This document shows, one piece after another, positions 26,461-39,200 of a stretch of DNA of 64,000 bases (positions are counted from its first letter, which is position 1; the number at the start of each line of letters is the position of its first letter). A program made the translations under genes and the position numbers. This DNA is from Pyrrhoderma lamaoense. Taxonomy: Eukaryota; Basidiomycota; Agaricomycetes; Hymenochaetales; Hymenochaetaceae. The stretch lies in the NCBI GenBank assembly GCA_002794735.1, contig NBAZ01000009.1, forward strand, positions 1,116,001 to 1,180,000, read 5' to 3'. The notes beneath the pieces are model-generated. The model was not told the DNA's origin. It saw only the letters and a program-made list of their open reading frames with translations, and did not search any database.

Positions 26461-29400
26461 TCAGGAGCGAATCGAACGATGTATAGCTCGCGGCCGTTGC
26501 CTGGCTGTTGGTATAGATGAATCTGACTGAACCGAGTCTTCCGAGTCTTCATCTTCACTTGCGTGAGATACCATATCAATGTCATCGTCTTCATCATCCG
26601 GCTCACTCGGGGTGGGAGCAGGTGATCGATACTTTGGCGGACGCCCATTCCTCGCAATTGGATTTCCTGCTGTCGCCTTGAGGGGACCACCTTTATCGTT
26701 TCCACTACCCTTTTTACTACCATCCTTTGCTCTATTATTTGTAGCATTCTTTAAAGGCTTTGGTTCTGGTATCTGAGGTCTACTATCAACACTATTAGCA
26801 TCTATCTTGTAAACAAAGGTGACAATTTGGGGTTCAGGGTTTATGGGTGTTAGGTACATACCTATTCTTTGAGGAAACCTTTCCCCGGTTATGGCGCTTT
26901 GGGCAGGGGAACGCATAGTAGGTGTCTTGGTGGGTGTATGTAAGCGTCTAAACGTGTGAGCAAGAGAAAAGATGCTTGATCAGCACTTCATCCCAAGGAA
27001 TGATATAGAGTGAACCAGACATACTTAGTTCTCGTCTTCATTGGTGGAGTTGAAGGGACGGGGTATTTTCCTTCTCATTTTCTTCCTCTTGAGCACTAGA
27101 CCGATTTGAAATATAATGAGAAAAAGAAAGCTCTGTGTTGTTGGTGGGGAACCTTACGTTTCTGGTTCCGACTCAGATGTATTTTCTACTTCCGATGCAC
27201 TGCTATCATCTTCTATATCCCTCCGCCGCGCGCCCCTTGAGTTGGATGGAACGGGGGTCTCGTCTCTCTCGGACTCAGATGCGGAAGTTACAGGGTCTGG
27301 ATTCCCCCTCTTATCAGACTTCGTCCTTGAAATTTTTATACTCTCAAGTCAAAAACTACAAACATTCTTGAATTGGTCTATAAGTAGCTTACCTAGAGCT
27401 GTTTGATCTGCCACTGTCAGCCGGCTGTTCCTCGGCGTCGATATCAAGTTTGGCTTCCGACTCTGCATCGGAGTTTGCTAGACGGGAGTTCTGAGTAGGT
27501 ACTGTGCCTTCAAACCGACGCTTTTTTGGCCGAGTCACGCCGATGTATTCAAACACCTCGGAATATACCTCATCGTGGAAACAAGCCTGCTCGTCATAAT
27601 CGTGTAGCAAGATGGAAAAGTGCTTTTCAAGCTTGGTCTTGAAACGTAGAAAGGCTTTGTCTGTGACTGGATCGTCAAATGGACATAACTGGTAATGTAG
27701 ATTATGATGAGACTGAAACCAGGATACTCATTCAGTGGTTAAGTTCATACCTCAGTGAGATTAGCTACCAGAATATAGAGGGTGTACAGGAGCTGTTGGT
27801 CTGCTTTGGGAGGCAGTATCAGCTTACTAAGAAGTTGACAGAGGGTCTTGCGTTCTTCAGCTACAACAGGAAACTATCAGATATAAACTCGTTCATACTG
27901 AGTTATGCCTCCCACCTGCTTTATTATTATCATAGAGTGCACGAAGAATATCAACAGCCAGATTTACATGCACGGCGAAGTTTCTGTATTGTCTGCCCGA
28001 TCACTTTTGTTGGATCAGTCCAGTCAATCAGCTGCTGTCCGAACTGAAGTGTTGAGATCATCTCTTGATCTTCATCTAGGTCGTCTATCAGCTGGACTAC
28101 CATGTTGAATGCTGTTACAAATATCTATGTGATTTTAGAGCTATACGAGTATGGATTTGTCAAACCACACTCACAGATTGCATTCTGTTTTGATTTGTAG
28201 CTGAAGAATAACAGTATACGGGAAGAAATATGCAAGACATTGTCGAAGTTCTTGGTTATCACTTGATGCGGGTGATACATATGCAAGAACAAGACTAGTT
28301 AGTACCTGATCAAGAAACCGTTAGTACTTCATCAACCGTAGCATATAATGTTTAATTACCCTTTCATCTTGAATAAGCCCAAAAAGCATCAGTTTAGCGA
28401 GTCCCAAACAAATCAGAGCTTGTACAGGTTTGGAATCCTCTACATTAAGAACTTGTAACAAAAATGCAACCACTCGCTCATCCTATGCATAGTTTATCAA
28501 CGATGTTCTGCAGTACGATTATCTATACTCACTATTGCCTCAGCAGGACCATATAAACCCTTATCATACGTCATCAGTATATCAAAAACAACCTGGAGGG
28601 CCTTGAGGCGGATAGATTCAGGAGCGCTTTGAACCTGACCAAGAAATAATTTGAACGATCCTACAGCCATGTTCTGTATGCTTGGGTCAACAGATGATCA
28701 ATGTCTCCGATTGTCTCACATACTTTTGCAAGTAGACAGCATAAACCAAGGCTGACAAGCCCCTTTCCCGGAGTAGAAACTCCTTTCTTCTGACAGAAGG
28801 AACTATGAGGTCAGCAAGGATGCCTTCAAGAGTTGAATTATCTTCAAAGCTCTGTCAAAAGGTTGAGTGTATGTAAAACTAAGCAGTACAGATGAACTTA
28901 CACCATGGGCACGCTCTAGAACTGCAATGCACATGTTTAAGCAATGTAGATCTGTCAGATCCGCTTGCTCTCTTTCTTCAGCAGTCATTTCGGTTGCTTC
29001 TCGGCGGATACGGCTTCGTGCTGTGATACTCCCAGGTCTTGCGGTACCTGTTGTAGAGTCTCCATCCATTGTTTCATTGCCTATGGACTATTCTATGGTC
29101 AGGAAGGGATCGAAGTTTTCGGGAATGCAACATTACCATATCTTCTTCCGTGATAGGGTCTCTGAGCTCATTAATCACCTCAACCACGATTCGAACAAGA
29201 TCTCGTTCATTAGGGGACATAACACTCAGAACACCCACTGCCGGCTCAATAAGGGACTCTGGGAGTTCTGGGTGAGCAAGCATATTTCCTAAAGGTGAAG
29301 TAAATCGAATCAGAGAAATAGCTATCAGTGTGATGTACAATACATACTAACGACTCCAAACATTTTCCGACGTCCAATCTCATCAGAATAATCCAGATGG

Positions 29401-30901
29401 ACAGCAAGACGCAGAAGCTCGCCCAGAGTAAATTCGGATGCGGACTGCCTTCTCCTCACGGGCATCATCTTCTGTGTCATTATCTTCTTGTTTTGTTTCT
29501 ATGTATATATTATACAATGTTTGAAGCCGAAATGCTAAGGCTGTTACAACGGGTAATGCTGTCTCCAATTTAGACTCGTCCTTTTTTTCAATACAGTACT
29601 CTACAAATGTACGAGCTAGAAGTGCGGTTTCTGGTTTGAGTTTTGCCCAGAAGTTATCTAAAAGGTGATCAGCTCGGCGTTATTAAAAGATATGCTTTTA
29701 ACTTGCCATCAAATTCAAGCTCATTCACGACCTCAGCTCGTGTAACAAAAACACTTTTCAAGGCATCACATGCTACATCTGGCGTTTGCACATCAAATAG
29801 TTGTATAAACGCTGAGAGATCGCCTTCACAAGCATCAACCCAAGTTCCAAGTAAGCGGCCAGCTGTCACCCTTACAGAGTCTACGCGATCGCCGAGACCT
29901 TGCTTTACAACCTGCTCTCTCTGTGAGATTGTGAGTTGGCGAGGATGAGATAAACGTGGGAGCACAGATGCGAAGACTAATTTGCGAGCGAGTGTATCTG
30001 TATCACGCATTCGAGAGAGTAATGCGGGTAATGTCGAGGGTGTAAACGGTATATGAGTAAGAGCAGCACGCCTCACCTCTCTGTGATTGGAACGATATCA
30101 ACAATTATGCCTAGGGTTACAGAATAGATACCTACGGAGCTGGGTCATAGTATAAGGACGTCAGCAGCGAAGTGACGATTGGTGGCTCGTCATCCTCAAG
30201 CTCATATGGATCTTCACTAGCAGCAAGCCTTGACAGAGCAACAACACTATATGCTCTTACCATCGCTTCCTTGTCAGTAAGACGTTCGACTAAAGCTGAT
30301 TTAAGCTCCGCGTATAGGTCTTGACTGAAACTATTTAAAATCTGTTTGCTATTGTTACAAGCATATACTCACTCTAGCTCCCCAGGTTCCCGATTACTTC
30401 AGAGGCAAACTGTAGACATCGGCTCCTCACGTCTTTACTCTTCGCCTGGAATCCTTTCAGAAAGAATTTGAGGAGTCGGGTGACGAACCTAGACGAAGGA
30501 GTCTCGTCTTCTTCCGTTTCTGAAGCTACAAGGACTTTCATATTAGTTTACATTCAGACTCAATATATATATATATATCATACCTTTTCCCCGAGAAACT
30601 TCACATAGCTGGCAACAAATTTCACTATCCTATCACCAGCGGCAACACCCTTTTTTATAACAAGCACACGATTCAACATGTCCATAAAGATTTCAGCAAA
30701 TAGTTTTTCTCCAATTAGTCTTATTTCTGGGTTTCCTCTACCCCTGTCTACAGATTCCGTTATTTTTGCTGAAGCCGCCTGAATCTTGAATAGGGTAACA
30801 CAGTTCTTCTTATGAGTTGCCGCAGACGTTTGGACCTGATCGAAAACAGATGGTATCGCTGAAGAAAGAGAGTCCGGATCGAATGCTGGCTTGGGCGCCA
30901 T
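26461..30901 (-). CDS. Condensin subunit, CAP-G/Ycg1/Cnd3 type, copy 1
   Basis: HEAT-repeat subunit of condensin, which binds the kleisin and DNA during mitotic chromosome condensation. The first exon starts MAPKPAFDPDSLSSAIPSVF and carries the family block LIGEKLFAEIFMDMLNRV and GDRIVKFVASYVKFLGEK. Later minus-strand exons encode HEAT-type helices: AEVRRAALTHIPFTPSTL would be typical and VRRAALTHIPFTPSTLPALL is seen at about 30075; DRVDSVRVTAGRLLGTWVDA (about 29870); LPVVTALAFRLQTLY (about 29550). The C-terminal exon (26916-26461) is basic/acidic and disordered, ending HRSIRS. More than ten introns. One apparent frame break near 29450, before the block GELLRLAVHLDYSDEIGRRK. The gene is divergent from copy 2, roughly half identical in the clearest exons. 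Confidence 0.9.
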
Positions 30902-31138
30902 GCTCGATGACTACCAATATATGTCCTATGCTTGTAGTATTCTATGTAAGTTTAGAGCACCTGTAGAAAAATAGGTCTTGTCACTTGAGTCGAGGAAGAG
31001 TCACGGTGTTGAATACAACCGCGTGACATCAACATATGGACGCGTCGCGTTACTTTGTGACCAAGTCGCGTTGACTGCCTCTTGAACTCAACTTACAGGC
31101 GTGTCGGCCTGATCACCGTGCCACTTTATTCACGAAAA
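30902..31138. promoter_or_regulatory. Ancestral bidirectional condensin promoter, left copy
   Basis: 237 bases between the start codon of condensin copy 1 (30901, minus) and a stranded start codon of copy 2 (ATG at 31139-31141, plus). Contains ACGCGT at 31040-31045, the core of an MCB element recognised by the MBF G1/S factor in other fungi, plus nearby CGCG-rich words. The regulatory role is inferred from motif and position. Confidence 0.55.
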
Positions 31139-31144
31139 ATGCCG
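30944..31144 (+). repeat. Direct repeat, left copy (about 201 bp)
   Basis: Near-identical, same orientation, to 40500-40702. Only scattered one- or two-base differences. Ends with ATGCCG, the first two codons of condensin copy 2. The two copies bracket the whole palindromic block, like a very long target-site duplication. Confidence 0.92.
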
Positions 31145-31563
31145 TCGCGTTACTTTTGTGAGCTCGAAGCGAGCAGAAGGGGTCCAATCTATTTTGCATT
31201 ATGAACAAGTCGTAAAGTACAGTGGTATGGCAAAAGTTTTTGCACGTCTATTTTTTGATGTATTTCGCGATTTCCGTACTCAATTTTAATTTTCAACTCT
31301 TCAAAAATTTCAAGCAACCTTATAATACATTAAAAGATGTTCATGTAAAAAATTAGACCAGTTTATTAAGTGAGAAGTCGAGAACTCGAAAAATGGGGGT
31401 CTCACTATATGCGCAAAAAATGAGCACTTTTTCGACACATTTTGGACTATAGAAATTCAACAACTCATTTTTACAATACAAAAATTTGGTATAATATAGA
31501 TATCTACGCAAGAAAGTTTGAAAATGTAAAAAACAGTGTTTTTTCTGAAAAAATACTAGTAAA
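31144..31563. mobile_element. Left junction segment with Tc1/mariner-like end
   Basis: AT-rich, non-duplicated segment between the direct repeat and the left palindrome arm. It opens (31144-31161) with an 18-base word copied from inside the direct repeat. At 31218 the sequence TACAGTGGTATGGCAAAAGT resembles the terminal repeat of Tc1/mariner elements next to their TA target. No partner end or transposase frame was found, so at most a remnant. Confidence 0.35.
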
Positions 31564-34500
31564 TAAAAGGGCAAAGTAGATTACCTTAGTATAGTAAAAG
31601 AAAACCTGTGTGAAAAAGTCCGATAAAGTATTTCCAGGTCTATCAAGATCCTCTATGTTGATCTATGAAATGATGCTGAATATCTCGCGGGGTAGGTAAC
31701 TCTGAAACTCAGTTTATCGTATTAGAGAAGCCACGGTCTATTTTAGACTACTTACGGAATAAGTCTTGCATAGGCATGACCAAAGTAGAGTGAATGAGTA
31801 CTTAGTTAAAGTTCTAATATCCTTTGTATCTTACAATCCACAACACCAAATTTTTTTATGATCTTCCGATGAGCCCAATTATGCTCTTGACTAAATTAAT
31901 CTAAACTACAAACTATCTAATGCAACAGAAATGCAATGCTATAAGTACATCTGTGATGATTGCTGGTAAATACAAATGCAGGGTGAGTAGTGAAAAAAAA
32001 TGCAACTCCAATGGTATAAATGTAAGTGCAGAGAGAAAATCGAGAAAAAAATAAGGGATCTGTCGAGTATCCCTTCTGTTTGACAATCAAGGTCATCTTG
32101 GATCCGAAGGAAACGCTTTTTGCCAGATTAACCCTGCCTGCAGTTATATTAGATACTAGAATGAAGAGGGATTTTGTGGACATACCTGCTCCTCTTCCAA
32201 CTTTGTGAAGGCAAAGGTAACTCTTCTTCTGCTGGTCTCTTATTGACCTTGCTATCCTTTCTCTTAAGGACAGAAGTGACTTCGATCTCTGGCAAGTCTA
32301 TCTTCAGTAAGGCCCGTAAAATCGCATTGTGCACGTATTTGGGTCCAGTAAGACGAGCCGGCTTAGTCGTATCTTGCTCCACGGAATAGAAGAAAGCAAT
32401 CAGGGCCGTGCGGAAGGCTCTGACCAATGTGAGTTGCCATGTAAAGGAAGCAGGAACTTGCAAGATGAATTCCTCGAATAGGTTATCGTCTTTTAGGAAT
32501 GCCACGCGCCTGCCCATAGACATGTCACCAGGGAAAAGTTGACAGAAATGCTCCTTTTGCTTAAGAGATCTCTCCAGGGTTTCATCATCAACTGCAGCGG
32601 GTGAGCTCTCATATATGAAAGCAGTCCAGACGATTATCCACCACAATGATTCCAAATCATGAAGGTAGTTATGGTATATTCCACCTTTGGCATTCCCTGA
32701 TCTCCTGTTCCCTTCGTCTTGGGTATCGTCTTCCATCACTTCGTCAACCGTAAGCTGTGACGGGAGGAAGTAATGGCTTGGCTAGCAATCTCTATGGACA
32801 TGAAATTTGGTGTTCCCTTTTAATGAATACCATCAGAGAAAATACATAAAATCAACTGCAGAAACACATACCGTTCGAATGTCATGTTTACCCCCCCATC
32901 CAACCTCCTTAGCGTACTCGAAGTCTCCGATCAGGCCCCGTGTCTCTTCAGTCACTGGATCTTTATAAAGATACAGGTTACCAACACTGATATCTCTATG
33001 CACCCAACCGGCCTCGTGCATAACTAGTAAGGCTATTGGCATTTCGTCAGTTTCTTGGGCTTTGTATATTCATCTATAAAGACCACTTACTCATCAAAAC
33101 ATCAATCAAAACAGTATACATATCCCTCGTATTCCTCAGCTTATAGTAAGGGACAGCAACCTCTTTATAAACAATCCTGTAATGATATCGGTGGTAGTAT
33201 TGCGACCTCCGGTTTTTCTCGAGTGCAGCGATAAATTGCCGATACTGCTTTCTTGTTTCAGACGAGTTACGGGACTTGACGGATTTGCTATTAACAGTGG
33301 TTCTAAACGAACCTTGACTGGGTGGAACAGGGAACTCAAATGGAGAAGAAAGGTCAGGAGATTGACCACGGAGAATTGTGTTCCTTGTATGGTCCTCAGT
33401 ATCAAAGGCCTTCACCCTTCCCCAAGCTATTGGGCTCAGAGTATGAGTTCTGAAGTATTCTCTCTTCTCGGGATCACTGATATCATTGCAGATCATGTCG
33501 TGTATCCTATCCTCCGTCTGCCGCTCCTCTCCATGCCAGTAGTCCTTGATCACCACTTCCTCTCCGTACTCTCTTGAGCCTTTTCGAGCACGCCATATCC
33601 GGGTGCCGGAGCTCACAATACCTTCCGCCTTCTCTTTTGAGATTAAATCTTCTTCGCTCGTATAGTAGTACTCGCCATCGATCTCGAACCTATATAAGCG
33701 ATTGCCATCTTCGAGCTTTGTATTCACTGTCATATCCCATCCCAGCTCCTCTTTACTAGCGAACGCTAAGGAAAGAAACATCCATATAAGCTCTTTATAT
33801 TGCTTTAGGTATATGTATCAGGATGTGTAAGAATTCTCGAAGTTTATGTTACGATACTTACAGTCCGAAGATCAAAAGTATCACAAGCCACAAGCATAGC
33901 CCGTGTAGCGGTCCATATCCTCAAATTAGTGCCTTCAATATCGATCCCATAAACATGTCTACGACTCGGGTCAACTGCTAGAATATGTTGCATGCTGTGG
34001 ATGGTTTGTTCGATATTCTGTGTAAACAGTCAACATTGATTTCGTTTTAGTAGGAGGTAGTCACGTATTGACTTACTTGAAAGACATGTTCGGCGCCGGT
34101 GCCCGTTTTGAATTCTAATGCAACGGCTATGTTATACCAAAGTACCTTGTCCCCCATCGATTCTTCTGGATTTTGCAATACTAGATATCCGTCCGGTCTT
34201 GTAATGCTATCCCTTATTGACCAAGGTATTGTGTTTCCGTCATTGATGAGAGTTACGGTCGGCTCAGCACTAGTCGAACTTGTCTTTTGAGCAGCTCGAA
34301 TAATGGCATCGAAGATGTTCTTCAGAGGCTTGTTATAGACGACATTCTCACGGGTATTCTTGTATCTCAAATGCTGAAATTCCCTCCATACATAGGAGCC
34401 TTCATACTCCTCTACAAGGTGACCACTATCGATCAGAGAGTCTACGATGCTTTCAATGTCAAATCCGTGCCGAAGTGGAGGCATGATCGACGAAAAGAGC

Positions 34501-35489
34501 TCGAATGTTCCCCTTGGAACGGTTTTGCCCAGATCTTGCAGGATAGCACTTCTCTGGTGCTCTGAGTACCCCGAGCAGTATTCCCCAGTTGATCCAAGTG
34601 GTGCTTTTACAGGGGAATCTCTGGCTTGTTCAAGAGAGGCTGTCCTTTGTCTCCTTGGTGTCTCAACCAACTGCGAACGTGCTTTAGCGTTTGGAGGGGT
34701 GGTTGGCCTCTTAAATGGCGACGATTGATGTGATCCAGCATTACTCCCTACACGTGATACTGGCCTGATTGATGGGGCGCTGTGTTTTTCAGTTTGTTTT
34801 GGGTATATTGGTCCACTTGACGAAGTAGTCGCCGCAAGTACTGCCTCCGTTTTTCGGGGAGATGATGTAGAGGGCACTGGATGATCTGATTGCGAGGTAT
34901 AATGGGATGCGATTGATAGCTCATGAGAGCTGTGCGAGGATGTTCCCTCAGAATTGGAATTAAGTACCATCTCAAAGATGTTGTGAGATACTTGTTGTGT
35001 TGATAGGTAAGAGAATAGACGCGCAGACGCGCCGTAGTCACATATGATCGTGTTCCGTGACACGCTTAAGAGTCCTTGATCGACACTACTACAATTTGGG
35101 CTATAAATGCATTAATCAGCAATATCTGTAATCAACAAACTATTGAAAGATACAATTATTCTCTCTCAATTTTCAAGGATATTATGAGCTGAAGTGCTTG
35201 TAAGATATTCTACTTTTAAGTAATATACTAGAGGATATTATCACTTTACTGGAAGAAAAAATAATCAATTTTTGACAGCAACTGTATGGATCCAAAGGAT
35301 TTACGCGCTTTAAGTGGAGAAGATTACTACATATGTACCAGCTGATTGTGGACCCTGGCGTCCTTGAAATTATACCCAGCGCTATATTTCTACAAGTGAC
35401 CCTAGATCTGACTAAGTCACTTAGTAGACTCTTATACTACTCTACCTTAGGACCTAGAAAGCGCTGACACGCGGTGATGCATACCTTTT
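31564..35489 (-). repeat. Palindrome, left arm (about 3.93 kb)
   Basis: Reverse complement of 36290-40224. Over the longest shared open frame (235 residues) only three amino acids differ, so identity is very high. The arm contains a complete FunK1 gene with its flanks. The outer edge is set where homology stops (CCTTTTA shared, then unrelated); the inner edge where the word near ACCTTTT at 35489 stops matching. Confidence 0.93.
32149..34970 (-). CDS. FunK1 fungal-type protein kinase, left copy (apparently intact)
   Basis: Fungal-specific kinase family (FunK1). Five exons, mirrored from the right copy, join to about 863 codons; the first in-frame ATG is at 34970, within EMVLNSN. Domain order: Ser/Pro-rich disordered start; a conserved N-terminal region ending TRPDGYLVL and then VALEFKTGTG (a possible PD-(D/E)xK arrangement, about residues 252-290); then the kinase with GEEVVIKDYWHGEE (catalytic Lys), HRDISVGNLYLYKDP, GDFEYA (DFE in place of DFG), GTPNFMS and the FunK1 block HDLESLWWIIVW. 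Ends PLHSSI. FunK1 genes are expanded in mushrooms; substrates are unknown. An upstream leader exon cannot be excluded because the frame is open to 35063. Confidence 0.9.
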
Positions 35490-36289
35490 GCGTTTATAAA
35501 ATCCCGAAATAAATATACTGATAATCCCTAGGTGTGATTGAGTAAATCAGTTCGAAATATTCAACTACGATGGAGCTTTCTTATTTTGTATCTAACTATA
35601 CAAGACAAAAAATACAGGCTTTGTTACTTCTTTCACTAGTTATATCTGGAATCCTCGTGAAAATACGTCCACTCGTCATGACTATATACATATACAAACA
35701 TGAACCTCATCACCGTCATTATTTCCGCACATCGGCACCTTTTTCTCCTATAAGACTCGTGTCTGAATCTCTAGATTATTTACAGTGCACCGTTATCCAA
35801 AGAGCGTAAAGCACGAGATGCGCATCCTCCTCTTCCAAATCAAGATTCTATTCTGCGTTCAAGTGCCACACAAGGTTCCATCGCATGCCCAGCAGACAGT
35901 AGGCTCCACAATATCTCTGTGTGCCCTGGCTTGCAACTCATCAACCATGTCCTGCGATAAACCTCGTGAGTAAGGAAATTCTGTATACAAAGTATCAAAA
36001 GAAGGTAACAGGAAGAAAAAAAAAGGGGGGGGGATAAAACGTGTGTTAGGAGAGTAATACCACCGAGAGAGATAGAGAAAGTAAAAGACAAAAGAAGCGC
36101 ACAAGCATATTTCTCTCAGTAAGGACAGATAACTCTGCGCGTTCTGCTTCCGAATTCTGCTTCGCTCGTATTGGATATAATATGCTCTCCAACGCGATAT
36201 TCGAGCGCGATTCATCAGAGACAATCGCTCAAATCCACATGGTCAGGATCGAGCGTTGTATCATTACTTTACGATTGTTCAAATAAGCA
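35490..36289. other. Loop (spacer) of the palindrome
   Basis: About 800 non-duplicated bases between the two arms, upstream of both divergent kinase genes. Contains a purine run with A9 followed by about nine G (near 36015-36031). A minus-strand open frame (36224-35859) starts with a very basic stretch MSLMNRARISRWRAYYIQYE and ends HRDIVEPTVCWACDGTLCGT. It looks partly coding but matches no family I know. Confidence 0.6.
35859..36224 (-). CDS. Possible small gene in the palindrome loop
   Basis: 121 codons. Basic N-terminus rich in Arg/Tyr, a hydrophobic middle (ICLCASFVFYFLYLS) that may instead be an intron, and a C-terminal stretch QDMVDELQARAHRDIVEP with a CxxC (CWAC). No family recognised; it may be a chance frame. 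Confidence 0.25.
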   Translation of the reverse strand: MSLMNRARISRWRAYYIQYERSRIRKQNAQSYLSLLREICLCASFVFYFLYLSRWYYSPNTRFIPPPFFFFLLPSFDTLYTEFPYSRGLSQDMVDELQARAHRDIVEPTVCWACDGTLCGT

Positions 36290-39200
36290 AAAAGGACATG
36301 CATCACCGCGTGTCAGCGCTTTCTAGGTCCTAAGGTAGAGTAGTATAAGAGTCTACTAAGTGACTTAGTCAGATCTAGGGTCACTTGTAGAAATATAGCG
36401 CTGGGTATAATTTCAAGGACGCCAGGGTCCACAATCAGCTGGTACATATGTAGTAATCTTCTCCACTTAAAGCGCGTAAATCCTTTGGATCCATACAGTT
36501 GCTGTCAAAAATTGATTATTTTTTCTTCCAGTAAAGTGATAATATCCTCTAGTATATTACTTAAAAGTAGAATATCTTACAAGCACTTCAGGCTCATAAT
36601 ATCCTTGAAAATTGAGAGAGAATAATTGTATCTTTCAATAGTTTGTTGATTACAGATATTGCTGATTAATGCATTTATAGCCCAAATTGTAGTAGTGTCG
36701 ATCAAGGACTCTTAAGCGTGTCACGGAACACGATCATATGTGACTACGGCGCGTCTGCGCGTCTATTCTCTTGCCTATCAACACAACAAGTATCTCACAA
36801 CATCTTTGAGATGGTACTTAATTCCAATTCTGAGGGAACATCCTCGCACAGCTCTCATGAGCTATCAATCGCATCCCATTATACCTCGCAATCAGATCAT
36901 CCAGTGCCCTCTACATCATCTCCCCGAAAAACGGAGGCAGTACTTGCGGCGACTACTTCGTCAAGTGGACCAATATACCCAAAACAAACTGAAAAACACA
37001 GCGCCCCATCAATCAGGCCAGTATCACGTGTAGGGAGTAATGCTGGATCACATCAATCGTCGCCATTTAAGAGGCCAACCACCCCTCCAAACGCTAAAGC
37101 ACGTTCGCAGTTGGTTGAGACACCAAGGAGACAAAGGACAGCCTCTCTTGAACAAGCCAGAGATTCCCCTGTAAAAGCACCACTTGGATCAACTGGGGAA
37201 TACTGCTCGGGTACTCAGAGCACCAGAGAAGTGCTATCCTGCAAGATCTGGGCAAAACCGTTCCAAGGGGAACATTCGAGCTCTTTTCGTCTATCATGCC
37301 TCCACTTCGGCACGGATTTGACATTGAAAGCATCGTAGACTCTCTGATCGATAGTGGTCACCTTGTAGAGGAGTATGAAGGCTCCTATGTATGGAGGGAA
37401 TTTCAGCATTGAGATACAAAAATGCCCGTGAGAATGTCGTCTATAACAAGCCTCTGAAGAACATCTTCGATGCCATTATTCGAGCTGCTCAAAAGACAAG
37501 TTCGACTAGTGCTGAGCCGACCGTAACTCTCATCAATGACGGAAACACAATACCTTGGTCAATAAGGGATAGCATTACAAGACCGGACGGATATCTAGTA
37601 TTGCAAAATCCAGAAGAATCGATGGGGGACAAGGTACTTTGGTATAACATAGCCGTTGCATTAGAATTCAAAACGGGCACCGGCGCCGAACATGTCTTTC
37701 AAGTAAGTCAATACGTGGCTACCTCCTACTAAAACGAAATCAATGTTGACTGTTTACACAGAATATCGAACAAACCATCCACAGCATGCAACATATTCTA
37801 GCAGTTGACCCGAGTCGTAGACATGTTTATGGGATCGATATTGAAGGCACTAATTTGAGGATATGGACCGCTACACGGGCTATGCTTGTGGCTTGTGATA
37901 CTTTTGATCTTCGGACTGTAAGTATCGTAACATAAACTTCGAGAATTCTTACACATCCTGATACATATACCTAAAGCAATATAAAGAGCTTATATGGATG
38001 TTCCTTTCCTTAGCGTTCGCTAGTAAAGAGGAGCTGGGATGGGATATGACAGTGAATACAAAGCTCGAAGATGGCAATCGCTTATATAGGTTTGAGATCG
38101 ATGGCGAGTACTACTATTCGAGCGAAGAAGATTTAATCTCAAAAGAGAAGGCAGAAGGCATTGTGAGCTCTGGCACCCGGATATGGCGTGCTCGAAAAGG
38201 CTCAAGAGAGTACGGAGAGGAAGTGGTGATCAAGGACTACTGGCATGGAGAGGAGCGGCAGACGGAGGATAGGATACACGACATGATCTGCAATGATGTC
38301 AGTGATCCCGAGAAGAGAGAATACTTCAGAACTCATACTCTGAGCCCAATAGCTTGGGGAAGGGTGAAGGCCTTTGATACTGAGGACCATACAAGGAACA
38401 CGATTCTCCGTGGTCAATCTCCTGAGCTTTCTTCTCCATTTGAGTTCCCTGTTCCACCCAGTCAAGGTTCGTTTAGAACCACTGTCAATAGCAAATCCGT
38501 CAAGTCCCGTAATTCGTCTGAAACAAGAAAGCAGTATCGGCAATTTATCGCTGCACTCGAGAAAAACCGGAGGTCGCAATACTACCACCGATATCATTAC
38601 AGGATTGTTTATAAAGAGGTTGCTGTCCCTTACTATAAGCTGAGGAATACGAGGGATATGTATACTGTTTTGATTGATGTTTTGATGAGTAAGTGGTCTT
38701 TATAGATGAATATACAAAGCCCAAGAAACTGACGAAATGCCAATAGCCTTACTAGTTATGCACGAGGCCGGTTGGGTGCATAGAGATATCAGTGTTGGTA
38801 ACCTGTATCTTTATAAAGATCCAGTGACTGAAGAGACACGGGGCCTGATCGGAGACTTCGAGTACGCTAAGGAGGTTGGATGGGGGGGTAAACATGACAT
38901 TCGAACGGTATGTGTTTCTGCAGTTGATTTTATGTATTTTCACTGATGGTATTCATTAAAAGGGAACACCAAATTTCATGTCCATAGAGATTGCTAGCCA
39001 AAGCCATTACTTCCTCCCGTCACAGCTTACGGTTGACGAAGTGATGGAAGACGATACCCAAGACGAAGGGAACAGGAGATCAGGGAATGCCAAAGGTGGA
39101 ATATACCATAACTACCTTCATGATTTGGAATCATTGTGGTGGATAATCGTCTGGACTGCTTTCATATATGAGAAGTCACCCGCTGCAGTTGATGATGAAA

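Noticed and set aside
31353..31574. Minus-strand 73-codon frame in the left junction segment
   Set aside because: Phe/Leu/Tyr-rich from AT-rich DNA; I could not match it to a transposase.
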